From contig JAJPHI010000018.1 of assembly GCA_021325355.1 (NCBI GenBank), positions 248,001 to 312,000 of the forward strand: 64,000 bases of DNA, written 5' to 3'. Positions within the stretch are counted from its first letter, which is position 1. Every line of letters begins with the position of its first letter. Under the pieces are notes generated by a model. It was not told the origin of the DNA and ran no database searches. It saw nothing but the letters and a program-made list of their open reading frames with translations. The DNA is from Pseudomonadota bacterium (GTDB lineage: Bacteria; Desulfobacterota; Binatia; Binatales; Binataceae). Below, piece after piece: positions 44,514 through 52,880 of this stretch. A program made the translations under genes and the position numbers.

Positions 44514-46627
44514 GCGAACGGGCGCACAGTGTCATTGATTCCGACAACCTCGTGGCGGCCGCCGAACTGGCCGGCGCCGTCGTGCTGGCGCGCCTGGCGC
44601 TCCCGGTGCTGCTCACATGGGTAGCTAACCGATTCGGCAAACGTTTGTCCGGGCTTCAGGCGCGGGTCGAACGGGTGGATATCGACCTGACGCGACCCGG
44701 ATTGACGGTCGAGGGTCTGCAGGTTGACCAGCAGACCGACGGCGCATTTTATCCACTCGCGCGCATCGAGACCGTTCGCGTAGGCAGCGATTGGTCAACG
44801 CTCCTTAACGGCTGTCTGCAGGCACACGTCGAAATTGATCGGCCGCGGGTTGAGGTCGACCTGAAGAGACTATCGACGATGCATACGGTGCCGGCACCGT
44901 CGACGCAACCGCAGCCCGCCGGCGCGCTTCACGCCAATGGTACGGTGATCGATCCGATGGGCAGCCCCGACCCGACGATCGCTGAGCGGCTCGTCGCGCT
45001 ACAGGACCGTCTCAGACGGCTCCCGCCGTTCAACTGCACGCGCGTCGAGTTGCATGAAGGCAGCTTCAGCGTCCGCGGTATCCCGGCCCTGGATCATGGA
45101 GATCTAAGGGTCACGACGGTCAACGCCGTGCTGGAAAATCTGAGCAATGATCCGGGCGCGGCGGCGACCATGCCGACCGTCCTCGCCTGCTCGGCCGAGC
45201 TCATGAAATCGGGCAGGCTCACGATCGACGCCGAAGCTTTTCCCCTGATTTTCCCGCCGCAGTTCGATCTTGACTGCCGTGTCGAACAGCTTGAGCTGAC
45301 CGACTTCCGAGCCCTCATGGCGCAGTTGATGGCGGTCGATATTGAAGGCGGTACCGCGTATCTGCTGGCCGAGGCCGCAGCCGCCGACGGCGAGCTTCGC
45401 GGCTATGCCAAGCCGATCGTCGATGGGCTACGGGTCAAAGCGCTCAAAGGTCGCGGGCTGAAGATCCGGCTGAAGGGATGGACGGTAAAGCTCGCCGCGC
45501 GGCTGCTGCGCAACCGCGCCACCGATCGCCTTGGAACCCGTGTCGATTTCAGCGGCCCCTTGGACCATCCGCGGGTCCGGATGGCGGCGGCGGTCAGGCG
45601 ACTGCTGCGTAACACTTTCCGTCCCGAGAACGTCGCGATCGAGGATCGAATCGAGCTCGCGCGGAACGGCGTCCGCCGCGACCTCGGCCCGGCCGAGACC
45701 GCCGCAGATCCGCCGTCGCCCTCGACGACAACCGCGCGGCTTCAACGGCGGGGCGGGCTGGGCAATTTCGCGGCGCTGAGCAAGGCTGCTGCGGTGCGCT
45801 GGCTCGAGGACAATGCGATGCAGCATGCGGCGGCGTTGGCCTACTGTACGGCTTTTTCGATCGCGCCGCTCCTGCTGCTCGCGACCGGTGTCGCCGGCAT
45901 GATGCTCGGCAGCAGTCCCGCGATTCAGGCGCGGATCATCCGACAGATTGCGGCCTCCGTGGGGCCGCAGAGCGCTCACCTGTTGCAGAGCATGATCGCC
46001 GGTGTGTCCCATCCGGGCCGCGGCGCCATGGCGGCGATTATCAGCGTCGTCTCGATCCTGATCGGCGCGACCGGGGTGCTCAGCTCGATGAAGACCGCGC
46101 TGAATCAGATTTGGCGCACGCACGAGGCCGGCAATCTGAAGGAAGTGGTCAAGCGCAACGCTGTGTTCCTCGGCATGATCCTTGGCATTGGCTTTCTTCT
46201 GGCGGTCTCGTTGATCATCTCGACCGCGATCGCGGCGCTCGGCGCTTACCTCGGGTCGATTACCCCCGCGCTCGAATTCGTCATGCAGACCGCGTCATTC
46301 TTCGTCACGCTCGCGATCGAGGTCGTGCTCTTCGCCGCAATCTTCAAATTCCTGCCGAACGTGGAAGTTCGCTGGCATGACGTCTGGATCGGCGCGGTCG
46401 TCACCGCGCTACTGTTTTCGCTGGGCAAGATCACACTTGGCTACTACCTCGGCCGCAGTGCGATTTCATCGTATTATGGTGCGGCCAGTTCGCTCATGAT
46501 CCTGCTCCTGTGGATCTATTACTCTGGTCTGATCCTGTATTTCGGGGCGGAAATCACTGCGGTTGCCGCGGCCCTGAGGGTCGGGCCCGAGGAACCCGTG
46601 CGCAAGTTCGCACGTCAGTCAGGATAG
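44510..46627 (+). CDS. DUF748/AsmA-like domain fused to YihY/BrkB membrane domain
   Basis: A 705-residue protein, apparently a fusion. Residues about 20-300 start with a hydrophobic helix (LARLALPVLLTWVANRF). They continue with a DUF748/AsmA-like beta pattern (VERVDIDLTRPGLTVEGLQV, LARIETVRVGSDWSTLLNG, HVEIDRPRVEVDL), the repeating-beta-groove type linked to lipid transport or envelope biogenesis. A linker of about 60 residues, rich in Pro and Thr, follows. From about 415 it is a YihY/BrkB (formerly RNase BN) domain with six helices: NAMQHAAALAYCTAFSIAPL, GVLSSMKTALNQIW, FFVTLAIEVVLFAAIFKFLPNVEVRWHDVW and YYGAASSLMILLLWIYYSG. ATGA overlaps the preceding gene. Fusion of the two domains is unusual. 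Confidence 0.8.
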   Translation: MSERAHSVIDSDNLVAAAELAGAVVLARLALPVLLTWVANRFGKRLSGLQARVERVDIDLTRPGLTVEGLQVDQQTDGAFYPLARIETVRVGSDWSTLLNGCLQAHVEIDRPRVEVDLKRLSTMHTVPAPSTQPQPAGALHANGTVIDPMGSPDPTIAERLVALQDRLRRLPPFNCTRVELHEGSFSVRGIPALDHGDLRVTTVNAVLENLSNDPGAAATMPTVLACSAELMKSGRLTIDAEAFPLIFPPQFDLDCRVEQLELTDFRALMAQLMAVDIEGGTAYLLAEAAAADGELRGYAKPIVDGLRVKALKGRGLKIRLKGWTVKLAARLLRNRATDRLGTRVDFSGPLDHPRVRMAAAVRRLLRNTFRPENVAIEDRIELARNGVRRDLGPAETAADPPSPSTTTARLQRRGGLGNFAALSKAAAVRWLEDNAMQHAAALAYCTAFSIAPLLLLATGVAGMMLGSSPAIQARIIRQIAASVGPQSAHLLQSMIAGVSHPGRGAMAAIISVVSILIGATGVLSSMKTALNQIWRTHEAGNLKEVVKRNAVFLGMILGIGFLLAVSLIISTAIAALGAYLGSITPALEFVMQTASFFVTLAIEVVLFAAIFKFLPNVEVRWHDVWIGAVVTALLFSLGKITLGYYLGRSAISSYYGAASSLMILLLWIYYSGLILYFGAEITAVAAALRVGPEEPVRKFARQSG

Positions 46628-46907
46628 GAAAAAGAACCAGCCGGGCTGGTGCTGAGCTTCCCGGGAACGATTCCGCGCGCCTGCGCCGCGAGCGGTCGCT
46701 CGAACCTCCAGGAGCATCTGCTGCCGAGGTTTCGGCGGCGAACGATTGAATTCCCTTCCCTGACTCCATAAAACGCTGAGACATGGATCAGCCTAAGGCG
46801 CCGGATGCTCGGCTATCGCTCTACCGTTCGCGTCCGCTGGATTGTCGAGTGGACGGGGCGGGATGCGGCCGGGTTTTAGCTCATCCGGCGGCGCTGATGG
46901 AGGTGCG

Positions 46908-48983
46908 ATGATCTCGCAGATTCTCTTCACTCTCTGCACGCTGGCGGCTCTCGGCGTGTTTTTCTATCAACTTTGGCGCCGTTTCCTGCTGCTGCGCAGC
47001 GCCGCTCCCGCGCCGCGCTTCGATCGTATTCCTGATCGTATCCGCGCGATGCTGGTGTGGGCGTTCGGCCAGCGCAAGTTCCTGCGGAGCAATCCGGGCG
47101 CCGAGCGGTCCGCCGGCTGGATGCATTTCTTCATCTTCTGGGGCTTCTTCGTTTTGGGCATCCAGATCATCACGATGTTCGGACGGATCTACTCGGATTC
47201 ATTCGTCGTTCCCGGCTTCAGCATTGATCTTCTGGGCGGTCCCTACATGCTGCTGCGCGATTTCTTCGAAGTCGCCGTGCTTCTGGCCGCGGCGTTCGCG
47301 CTCGTTCGGTGGGGTATCATGCACGCGCCGCGCCTCTACGGGTTTCTGCCGCCCGAGAAACGCCAGCGCGAGAAGTCGCATCTCGAGGCCTACATCATCC
47401 TGATCTTTATCGCGCTGATCATGATTGCCGGCCTGGTGTATGACGGTGGTCGGATCGCGGCGAATCCCCACAATCCGCAGATTGCGCGAGAGGCCTGGTG
47501 GCAGCCGTTCTCAAATCTGGTGGCGCGCGGGCTGAGCGCCGGTGGCGTCGGTTTCGCCTCGACCGCGGCCCTGGCCGCCTTGTGGGTCAACGGCCTTATC
47601 ATTCTGGTATTCCTCAACCTGCTGCCGCCCTCGAAGCACTTCCATATCATCACCGCGATACCGAACGTCTTTTTCCTGAAGCTCGAACCCAAGGGCCAGC
47701 TCGCGAAACAGGACCTCGAGAACGCCTCCCGCTTCGGCACCTCGCATATCGATCATTTCACCTGGAAGCAGGTGCTCGACATGTTCAGTTGCACCGAATG
47801 CGGTCGCTGCTCGTCGAACTGTCCGGCGACGGCCAGCAAGAAACCGCTGGCGCCGCGCCAGTTGCTGCTCGACTTGCGGGATTACCTCTACGAACATCAG
47901 GACGAAATGATCGAAAAACGTCTCCACGCCGGCAACGGCGACGGCGGCGAAACCCCCGAGGTGGGCGAAAACATCGTCGGTTCGGTCATCCACGACGACA
48001 CCCTCTGGTCGTGCACCACCTGCCGCGCCTGTGAGGAGGCCTGCCCGCCGATGATCGAGTATGTGGACAAGATCGTCGATATGCGCCGGCACCTGGTGCA
48101 GGAGGAAGCGCGCTTTCCCAAGGAGATGACCCGCACCTTCAAGAACATGGAAACCCAGTCGAATCCCTGGGGCATCGATGCGGAGCAGCGCTTTGCCTGG
48201 GCCGAGGGGATGAACGTGCCGACTCTCGCCGACAAGCCGGACGCCGAGTTCCTCTACTATGTCGGCTGCGCCGGCTCCTTCGATGATCGCAACAAGAAGA
48301 CGACGCAGGCCTTTGCGCGGGTGCTGCAGAAGGCGGGGGTGGACTTCGCCTGTCTCGCGCGCGAGGAGCTTTGCAATGGCGAGACCGCCCGGCGGCTCGG
48401 CAACGAGTACCTTTACCAGTCGATGGCGCAGATGCTGGTCGAAACGCTGAACAACTACAAAGTCCGGCGGATCATCGTGAACTGCCCGCACTGCTTCAAC
48501 ACGATCAAGAATGAATTTCCGCAGTTCGGCGGTTCATACGAGGTGATCCATGCCGCCGATCTGGTTTATCAACTGATCGCGTCCGGACGCCTCAAAGTAC
48601 CGGCCGATTTTCGCAAGCGCACCGTCTACCACGACTCCTGCTACTACGGGCGTTACAACGACGTCTATGACGAGCCCCGCATGGTGCTCGATCGCGCCGG
48701 CGCCGAGGTCCAGGAGATGCAGCGCCATCGACGCTTCGGCATGTGCTGCGGCGCGGGCGGCGGGCGCATGTGGCTCGAGGAAGACCCGGACAAGCGCGTC
48801 AATCTGCTGCGCACCGAACAGGCCCTGCAGACCGATCCCGAGGTTATCGCCGTCTCCTGTCCCTTCTGCATGACGATGCTCGGCGACGGGATCAAGGCCA
48901 AGCAGCTTGAGGAGAAAGTTCAGACGCTCGACGTGATGGAAATCGTCGATTCGGTTGCGCGAAGCCGCGACGCCGAGTCCTGA
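46908..48983 (+). CDS. EtfD-like membrane Fe-S oxidoreductase (ETF:quinone type)
   Basis: A 691-residue fusion of a membrane heme-type domain and a Fe-S/CCG domain. The N-terminal 300 residues have about five membrane helices (FLTLCTLAALGVFFYQL-like, WMHFFIFWGFFVLGIQIITM), as in NarI-like di-heme modules. Two 4Fe-4S motifs follow: CTECGRCSSNC starting near C295 and CTTCRACEEACP near C369. Two CCG-type domains come next, with CPHC and FGMCCGAGGGRM. In Mycobacterium EtfD and related EMO proteins this scaffold passes electrons from EtfAB to menaquinone. The ATG at 46908 is preceded by GGAGG; upstream ATGs are not used. Co-localisation with etfBA supports the role, though a 280-base spacer separates it from the fusion gene. 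Confidence 0.88.
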   Translation: MISQILFTLCTLAALGVFFYQLWRRFLLLRSAAPAPRFDRIPDRIRAMLVWAFGQRKFLRSNPGAERSAGWMHFFIFWGFFVLGIQIITMFGRIYSDSFVVPGFSIDLLGGPYMLLRDFFEVAVLLAAAFALVRWGIMHAPRLYGFLPPEKRQREKSHLEAYIILIFIALIMIAGLVYDGGRIAANPHNPQIAREAWWQPFSNLVARGLSAGGVGFASTAALAALWVNGLIILVFLNLLPPSKHFHIITAIPNVFFLKLEPKGQLAKQDLENASRFGTSHIDHFTWKQVLDMFSCTECGRCSSNCPATASKKPLAPRQLLLDLRDYLYEHQDEMIEKRLHAGNGDGGETPEVGENIVGSVIHDDTLWSCTTCRACEEACPPMIEYVDKIVDMRRHLVQEEARFPKEMTRTFKNMETQSNPWGIDAEQRFAWAEGMNVPTLADKPDAEFLYYVGCAGSFDDRNKKTTQAFARVLQKAGVDFACLAREELCNGETARRLGNEYLYQSMAQMLVETLNNYKVRRIIVNCPHCFNTIKNEFPQFGGSYEVIHAADLVYQLIASGRLKVPADFRKRTVYHDSCYYGRYNDVYDEPRMVLDRAGAEVQEMQRHRRFGMCCGAGGGRMWLEEDPDKRVNLLRTEQALQTDPEVIAVSCPFCMTMLGDGIKAKQLEEKVQTLDVMEIVDSVARSRDAES

Positions 48984-49018
48984 GGAGCGCCGCGCGCGTT
49001 AACCGATCGCCGTCCGCG

Positions 49019-49741
49019 TCAGGTGGGCGGATGGGAACGGTCAAGCTCGACCTGCGCTCGGGCCGGATCGTCGACGGTATCGCCGTCGGGCTGTGCGCGC
49101 CAGCGGCGGAGCAGGGGCGGCAGCACGGCCAATGCACCGATAAGCCCGAAACCGATTATCCCGTAACGGATCGCGTCGAGATTGCCGCTGGCCGCCGCCC
49201 GTCCCGCATAGCCAAGGTAGCTGTACGCGATCGACCCCGGCAGCATGCACACCGCCGAAGTCAGCGCATAGGTGGCGAAGCGAATACGCGTCAAACCGAG
49301 CGCGTAGTTCAGGGGATTGAAGGGAAAAATCGGCACCAGACGCGTGAAGGCGACGAAACGCCAGCCCTCCGCTTCCGCCCCTTCAATGATCCGACTAAGG
49401 CGCGGGCCGGCCCGCGCGCGCACCCATTCCGCAGCGATATAGCGCGAGATGAGGAAGGCGACACTCGCGCTCATGGTCGCGGCAACCAGATTCCAGACCG
49501 TGCCCCACAGCGGCCCGAAGATCCCTCCGCCGGTCAGCGTGAGAATCGCGCCTGGTACCAGCAGGACCGTGGCGACCACGTACAAAGCCACAAACGCCGC
49601 CGGGGCCCATAAGCCGAAGCGCTGGACGTCGGCGGCGATCCGTCCTTCGTTCCATTGCTGATGATGCATCAGAACCCAGCCGACCGCTGCGGCCAGGATC
49701 ACCAACGCGATCATCCTGAGGCGATTTGCCGGCAGCTTCAC
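49019..49741 (-). CDS. TVP38/TMEM64 (VTT-domain) membrane protein
   Basis: A 240-residue membrane protein with five to six helices and a VTT (DedA-like) core. Characteristic segments are AFVALYVVATVLLVPGAILTLTGGGIFGPLWGTVWNL and FVAFTRLVPIFPFNPLNYALGLTRIRFATY, with the conserved G-x-x-x-P and R-x-x-P-x-x-P-F motifs. VTT proteins are linked to lipid scramblase or undecaprenyl-phosphate transport. GTG 49741 is chosen because it overlaps the upstream stop (GTGA); an ATG at 49789 would lie well inside the upstream gene. It is probably coupled with the hydroxylase-like gene. Confidence 0.85.
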   Translation of the reverse strand: MKLPANRLRMIALVILAAAVGWVLMHHQQWNEGRIAADVQRFGLWAPAAFVALYVVATVLLVPGAILTLTGGGIFGPLWGTVWNLVAATMSASVAFLISRYIAAEWVRARAGPRLSRIIEGAEAEGWRFVAFTRLVPIFPFNPLNYALGLTRIRFATYALTSAVCMLPGSIAYSYLGYAGRAAASGNLDAIRYGIIGFGLIGALAVLPPLLRRWRAQPDGDTVDDPARAQVELDRSHPPT

Positions 49742-50613
49742 CGGGCGTTTTCGCGCAGTATCGGATAAGCGCCCGTGCCGCCGCGCCACGGCTGCAGCAG
49801 CATCCGGTCAAGACGCTCATCGGCAGGGTCGCGGAACTGCTCGAGACCGATCGTCATCCCGCGATGGCCGGCGCTGGGCTGCGCGCAGTAGGTGCCGAAG
49901 AGACGGTCCCACAGGGAAAGATTGAAGCCGAAATTGCTGTTGGTCTCGCGCACCAGAATCGAGTGATGCACGCGATGCATGTCGGGGGTCACGGTGACCC
50001 ATCGTAACATCCGGTCCGTGCCCGAGGACAACGCGAGATTTGCGTGGTTGAACATCGAGGTCGCGTTCAACAAAACCTCGAAGCTGAGGACAGCGACCGC
50101 AGGCGCGCCCAGGATGGCGACCGCGACACTCTTGATGACGGCCGAGATGCAGATTTCGATCGGATGAAAACGCACGCCCGTCGTGACGTCGAAGTCGAGG
50201 TCCGCGTGATGCATCCGGTGCACGCGCCATAAAACGGGCACCGCATGAAACAGCACATGCTGTCCGTAGATGACGCCGTCGAGGACCACCAGCGTGATCA
50301 CGAATTCAACCCATCGCGCCGGATTAATTGCGGCGAACAGGCCCCAGTGTCGCGCCTCGACCAGCATCGCCACGGCAGTCGCCGACCCCGGCGGGATCGC
50401 CCGAACCGTCAGGGAATTGAGCGCTGCGATACCCAGATTGTTCGGCCATCGCCGGCCACGCGAACAACTGCGTTCCCGTCGCGGCCATTGCGCCTCCGCC
50501 GCCCCCATCAGGACGAGGAGCGCGACGAAGACGCCGAGTCGGATCGCGATTTCCTGCGGCAAAACTGTACGCCCGTCAGATTGCACAGGCAGGGCGGAGC
50601 CGCGCCGCAGCAT
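49738..50613 (-). CDS. Fatty acid hydroxylase/sterol desaturase superfamily protein
   Basis: A 291-residue membrane diiron protein. The three His clusters are present: GQHVLFHAVPVLWRVHRMHH (H-x-x-x-H and H-x-x-H-H) and the later PDMHRVHHSI, with an extra FNHANLAL His. Membrane helices flank these (VFVALLVLMGAAEA, FVITLVVLDGVIYG, AVAILGAPAVAVLSF). The ATG at 50613 gives an N-terminal 16-residue stretch before the first helix; a TTG at 50562 is possible. It may hydroxylate a fatty acid, sterol or alkane-like lipid. The coupled VTT gene follows. Confidence 0.86.
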   Translation of the reverse strand: MLRRGSALPVQSDGRTVLPQEIAIRLGVFVALLVLMGAAEAQWPRRERSCSRGRRWPNNLGIAALNSLTVRAIPPGSATAVAMLVEARHWGLFAAINPARWVEFVITLVVLDGVIYGQHVLFHAVPVLWRVHRMHHADLDFDVTTGVRFHPIEICISAVIKSVAVAILGAPAVAVLSFEVLLNATSMFNHANLALSSGTDRMLRWVTVTPDMHRVHHSILVRETNSNFGFNLSLWDRLFGTYCAQPSAGHRGMTIGLEQFRDPADERLDRMLLQPWRGGTGAYPILRENAR

Positions 50614-50788
50614 ACGGGCGACCGCAGGCCGCCCGAAGCACCTGCCCGCGAGAAGCGCCGGGGATCAATCGGCGCTGCGCACTGAAGCGTCTAGGGATGG
50701 CCCGCTTCAGGGTCAGCCGGTATCCGGCAATGCCGTCCTGGCGCAGTTCGTCGCGCCGCGCGCCGCGCGACAAGATCTCCGGCGCCGT

Positions 50789-51991
50789 TCACTCGGCGCA
50801 CGAACCCGCGAGGCTGCAGACCGCGACGCTGCGGCGACCTTCGCGCAGATCGTTGCGATCGAAACCGTTTGTCAAATAGGCGAACGAGATTCCCGTCGCC
50901 GGGTCGGCCCAGCCAATCTGACCGCCAAAACCCGGATGGCCGAACGCTTCGGCCGAGTTCGTTCGTCCGAAACCGCGCAGATTGGCCTTGCCGTCGCCGC
51001 CCGCGATGACGATGCCCAGCGCTCGATTCGCCGTCATCCCGCGCGCCGGATCGATGAGATTGCCGCTGCGGATGCGCCGGGCCTCCCGCAGCATCTCGGA
51101 CTTCCAGATGCGCGTGCCGTCGTATGCGCATCCGTCATTGAGCAGTGCCTGATAGAACAGCGCGAGATCGGCCGCCGTGGTCATCAGGCCGCCCGCCGGA
51201 TGGTCCGAGGCGCGCACCTCGGGATCATTCATCTCGAGCACGACCGCCTCGTTAATCGAGCCCATGTTGGCGCGCGGCGGCGTTATCCCGAGCTTCTGAT
51301 ACTCCTCGGCCTTGGCCGGTTCGCCGGTCCACACAACGTCGGCCATCCGCGCCTGCTGCTCCCGCGCAGGCAGGCCGATACGCAAATCGGGCAGACCCAG
51401 CGGCTCGGCGATCCGCGTGCGCACGAACTCGCCGATACGCATCCCGCTGAGCCGCTCAATCGCCTCGGCCACCGGCCAGTAGTTGGCCTGAATATGATAG
51501 ATGAACTTCTCGCCCGGCTTGTGCTCCGGCCGCCATTGCGCAAAGCGTTCGAGGCGCTTCTCGCGGTTGCCCCAATCCTTGAACGAGCCCGGCGCGACCG
51601 GAATTCCCGCCGTATGAATCATTAGCTGCTCGATCGTCGTCGTCTCCTTGCCGTTGGTGCCGTACTCGGGGACGTACTTCACGATCAGATCGGCCGGATC
51701 CATTTTGCCTTCCTGGATCATGATCCAGAGCGCCGAGGCCGTCACCGCCTTGGTCGCCGACATGGCATCGAAGATGGTCTCATCGGTCGCCGGCTTCTCG
51801 GCGCCGCCCTGGACGGCGCGCCCGAAGGTCTGCATCGCGGCGATTTTGCCGTGGCGCGCGATCGCGACCTGGCATGCCGGCAGCACGCCTTCTTTGACGT
51901 CGCGCGCCGCGCGATCCATCAAGGCCTGCACCTTGTCCGGATTAAGACCAACTTCCCTGGGACTATCGGCAAAGAAATGCTGCGCCGGCAT
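50789..51991 (-). CDS. Serine hydrolase (beta-lactamase/esterase family)
   Basis: A 400-residue class C-like serine hydrolase. The SxxK nucleophile motif is SATK in FDAMSATKAVTASALW, and the catalytic Tyr region is FIYHIQANYW. HPGFGGQIGWADP near the C-terminus is the H/K-x-G-like motif. The start is set at 51991 by AAAGGAG, with a spacing of about 10; the upstream frame to 52099 is not conserved-looking. There is no signal peptide, so it is cytoplasmic, which favours an esterase-type (EstB/LovD-like) role rather than a beta-lactamase. It is divergent from the ArsR operon and shares its operator-bearing promoter region. Confidence 0.86.
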   Translation of the reverse strand: MPAQHFFADSPREVGLNPDKVQALMDRAARDVKEGVLPACQVAIARHGKIAAMQTFGRAVQGGAEKPATDETIFDAMSATKAVTASALWIMIQEGKMDPADLIVKYVPEYGTNGKETTTIEQLMIHTAGIPVAPGSFKDWGNREKRLERFAQWRPEHKPGEKFIYHIQANYWPVAEAIERLSGMRIGEFVRTRIAEPLGLPDLRIGLPAREQQARMADVVWTGEPAKAEEYQKLGITPPRANMGSINEAVVLEMNDPEVRASDHPAGGLMTTAADLALFYQALLNDGCAYDGTRIWKSEMLREARRIRSGNLIDPARGMTANRALGIVIAGGDGKANLRGFGRTNSAEAFGHPGFGGQIGWADPATGISFAYLTNGFDRNDLREGRRSVAVCSLAGSCAE

Positions 51992-52092
51992 TACGAGAGC
52001 TCTCCTTTGGCAAAATCGCTGAGCGATTCTTCGCCGATTCGCCGATGGTTTGCAACGACCCGCGACGGTGAAGACTTCGGCTCTCACGATCC

Positions 52093-52122
52093 TTGACAAT
52101 TAAGTAACCACTTAAATAATAT
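52093..52122 (+). promoter_or_regulatory. Promoter with embedded ArsR-type operator
   Basis: TTGACA (52093-52098) is a perfect -35 element, and TAATAT (52117-52122) is a plausible -10 with an 18-base spacer. The spacer contains the perfect inverted repeat TTAAGT-AACC-ACTTAA at 52100-52115. An ArsR dimer bound there would block RNA polymerase. The ArsR start codon is 9 bases downstream of the -10 element, so the leader is very short. Confidence 0.75.
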
Positions 52123-52130
52123 CGCGGTTG

Positions 52131-52451
52131 ATGCTCAAAGCCGCCACGCCCGACGTCTTTCACGCGATAGCGGATCCCAACCGCCGCCGCCTGCTCGACC
52201 TGCTCGCCGAGGGTGAATCGCCCGCGCAGCAGTTGGCCGGTCGCTTCACGATCTCCTTTGCGGCGGTCTCCCAGCATCTCAAGGTCCTGCGCGAAGCCGG
52301 TCTGGTTGCCAGCCGTCCCGCTGGGCGCCGGCGCGTGTATCGCTTGACGGCCGCGCCCCTCCGTACGGTCGATCAATGGACCAGCCGCTATCAGCGTTTC
52401 TGGCAGGATCGTCTGCAACGGCTCGGCAACTATCTGGACGAAACCAAATGA
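52131..52451 (+). CDS. ArsR-family transcriptional regulator
   Basis: A 106-residue winged helix regulator. The helix-turn-helix is HAIADPNRRRLLDLLAEGE, then QLAGRFTISFAAVSQHLKVLREAGLVASRPAGRRRVYRL, the ArsR signature. No metal-binding Cys motif is present in helix 3, so it belongs to the non-metal subgroup that sits next to AHSA1/SRPBCC genes. The start is ATG 52131. The perfect palindrome in its own promoter implies autorepression. The SRPBCC gene overlaps its stop by 4 bases. Confidence 0.92.
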   Translation: MLKAATPDVFHAIADPNRRRLLDLLAEGESPAQQLAGRFTISFAAVSQHLKVLREAGLVASRPAGRRRVYRLTAAPLRTVDQWTSRYQRFWQDRLQRLGNYLDETK

Positions 52452-52855
52452 AACTCGAGCTTTTCCTCGAAGAGACCTATCCGCATCCGATCGAGAAAGT
52501 GTGGAAGGCGCTCACCGATCCGGCAGCGCTGGCCGTTTGGCTCCTGATGGGCAACGACTTCGAACCTCGGGTCGGGCGCCGCTTTGCGTTTCGCGCCACC
52601 CCCCGGCCGGACTTCCGCGGCCATATCGACTGTGAGGTCCTGGTGCTTGAGCCACCGACGCGGATGGTCTGGTCATGGCAGAGCTCTGACGAAGGCCTGC
52701 CGACACAGGTCGAGTTTCGTCTGACCGCGGTCGACGGCGGCACGCGCCTCGCCTTGTCGCATACCGGCGACGCGCCGCCGGAGACGATCGCGCGGGTCAG
52801 TTCCGGATGGCGTCTGCGAATGCAGATCCTCGGCGAGTACATCAACCTGCACTAA
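52448..52855 (+). CDS. SRPBCC (AHSA1-like) domain protein
   Basis: A 135-residue START/Bet v1-like fold. EETYPHPIEKVWKALTDPAALAVWLL is the opening beta-helix of AHSA1/CalC-type proteins, and VLVLEPPTRMVWSWQ and TRLALSHTGDAPPETIA follow in order. The conserved Trp-rich end GWRLRMQILGEYI matches. Such proteins bind hydrophobic small ligands. ATGA overlap couples it to ArsR, the usual two-gene unit with this regulator type. Confidence 0.9.
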   Translation: MKLELFLEETYPHPIEKVWKALTDPAALAVWLLMGNDFEPRVGRRFAFRATPRPDFRGHIDCEVLVLEPPTRMVWSWQSSDEGLPTQVEFRLTAVDGGTRLALSHTGDAPPETIARVSSGWRLRMQILGEYINLH

Positions 52856-52880
52856 AAAATTGACAGTCAGGAGAAGGGCG

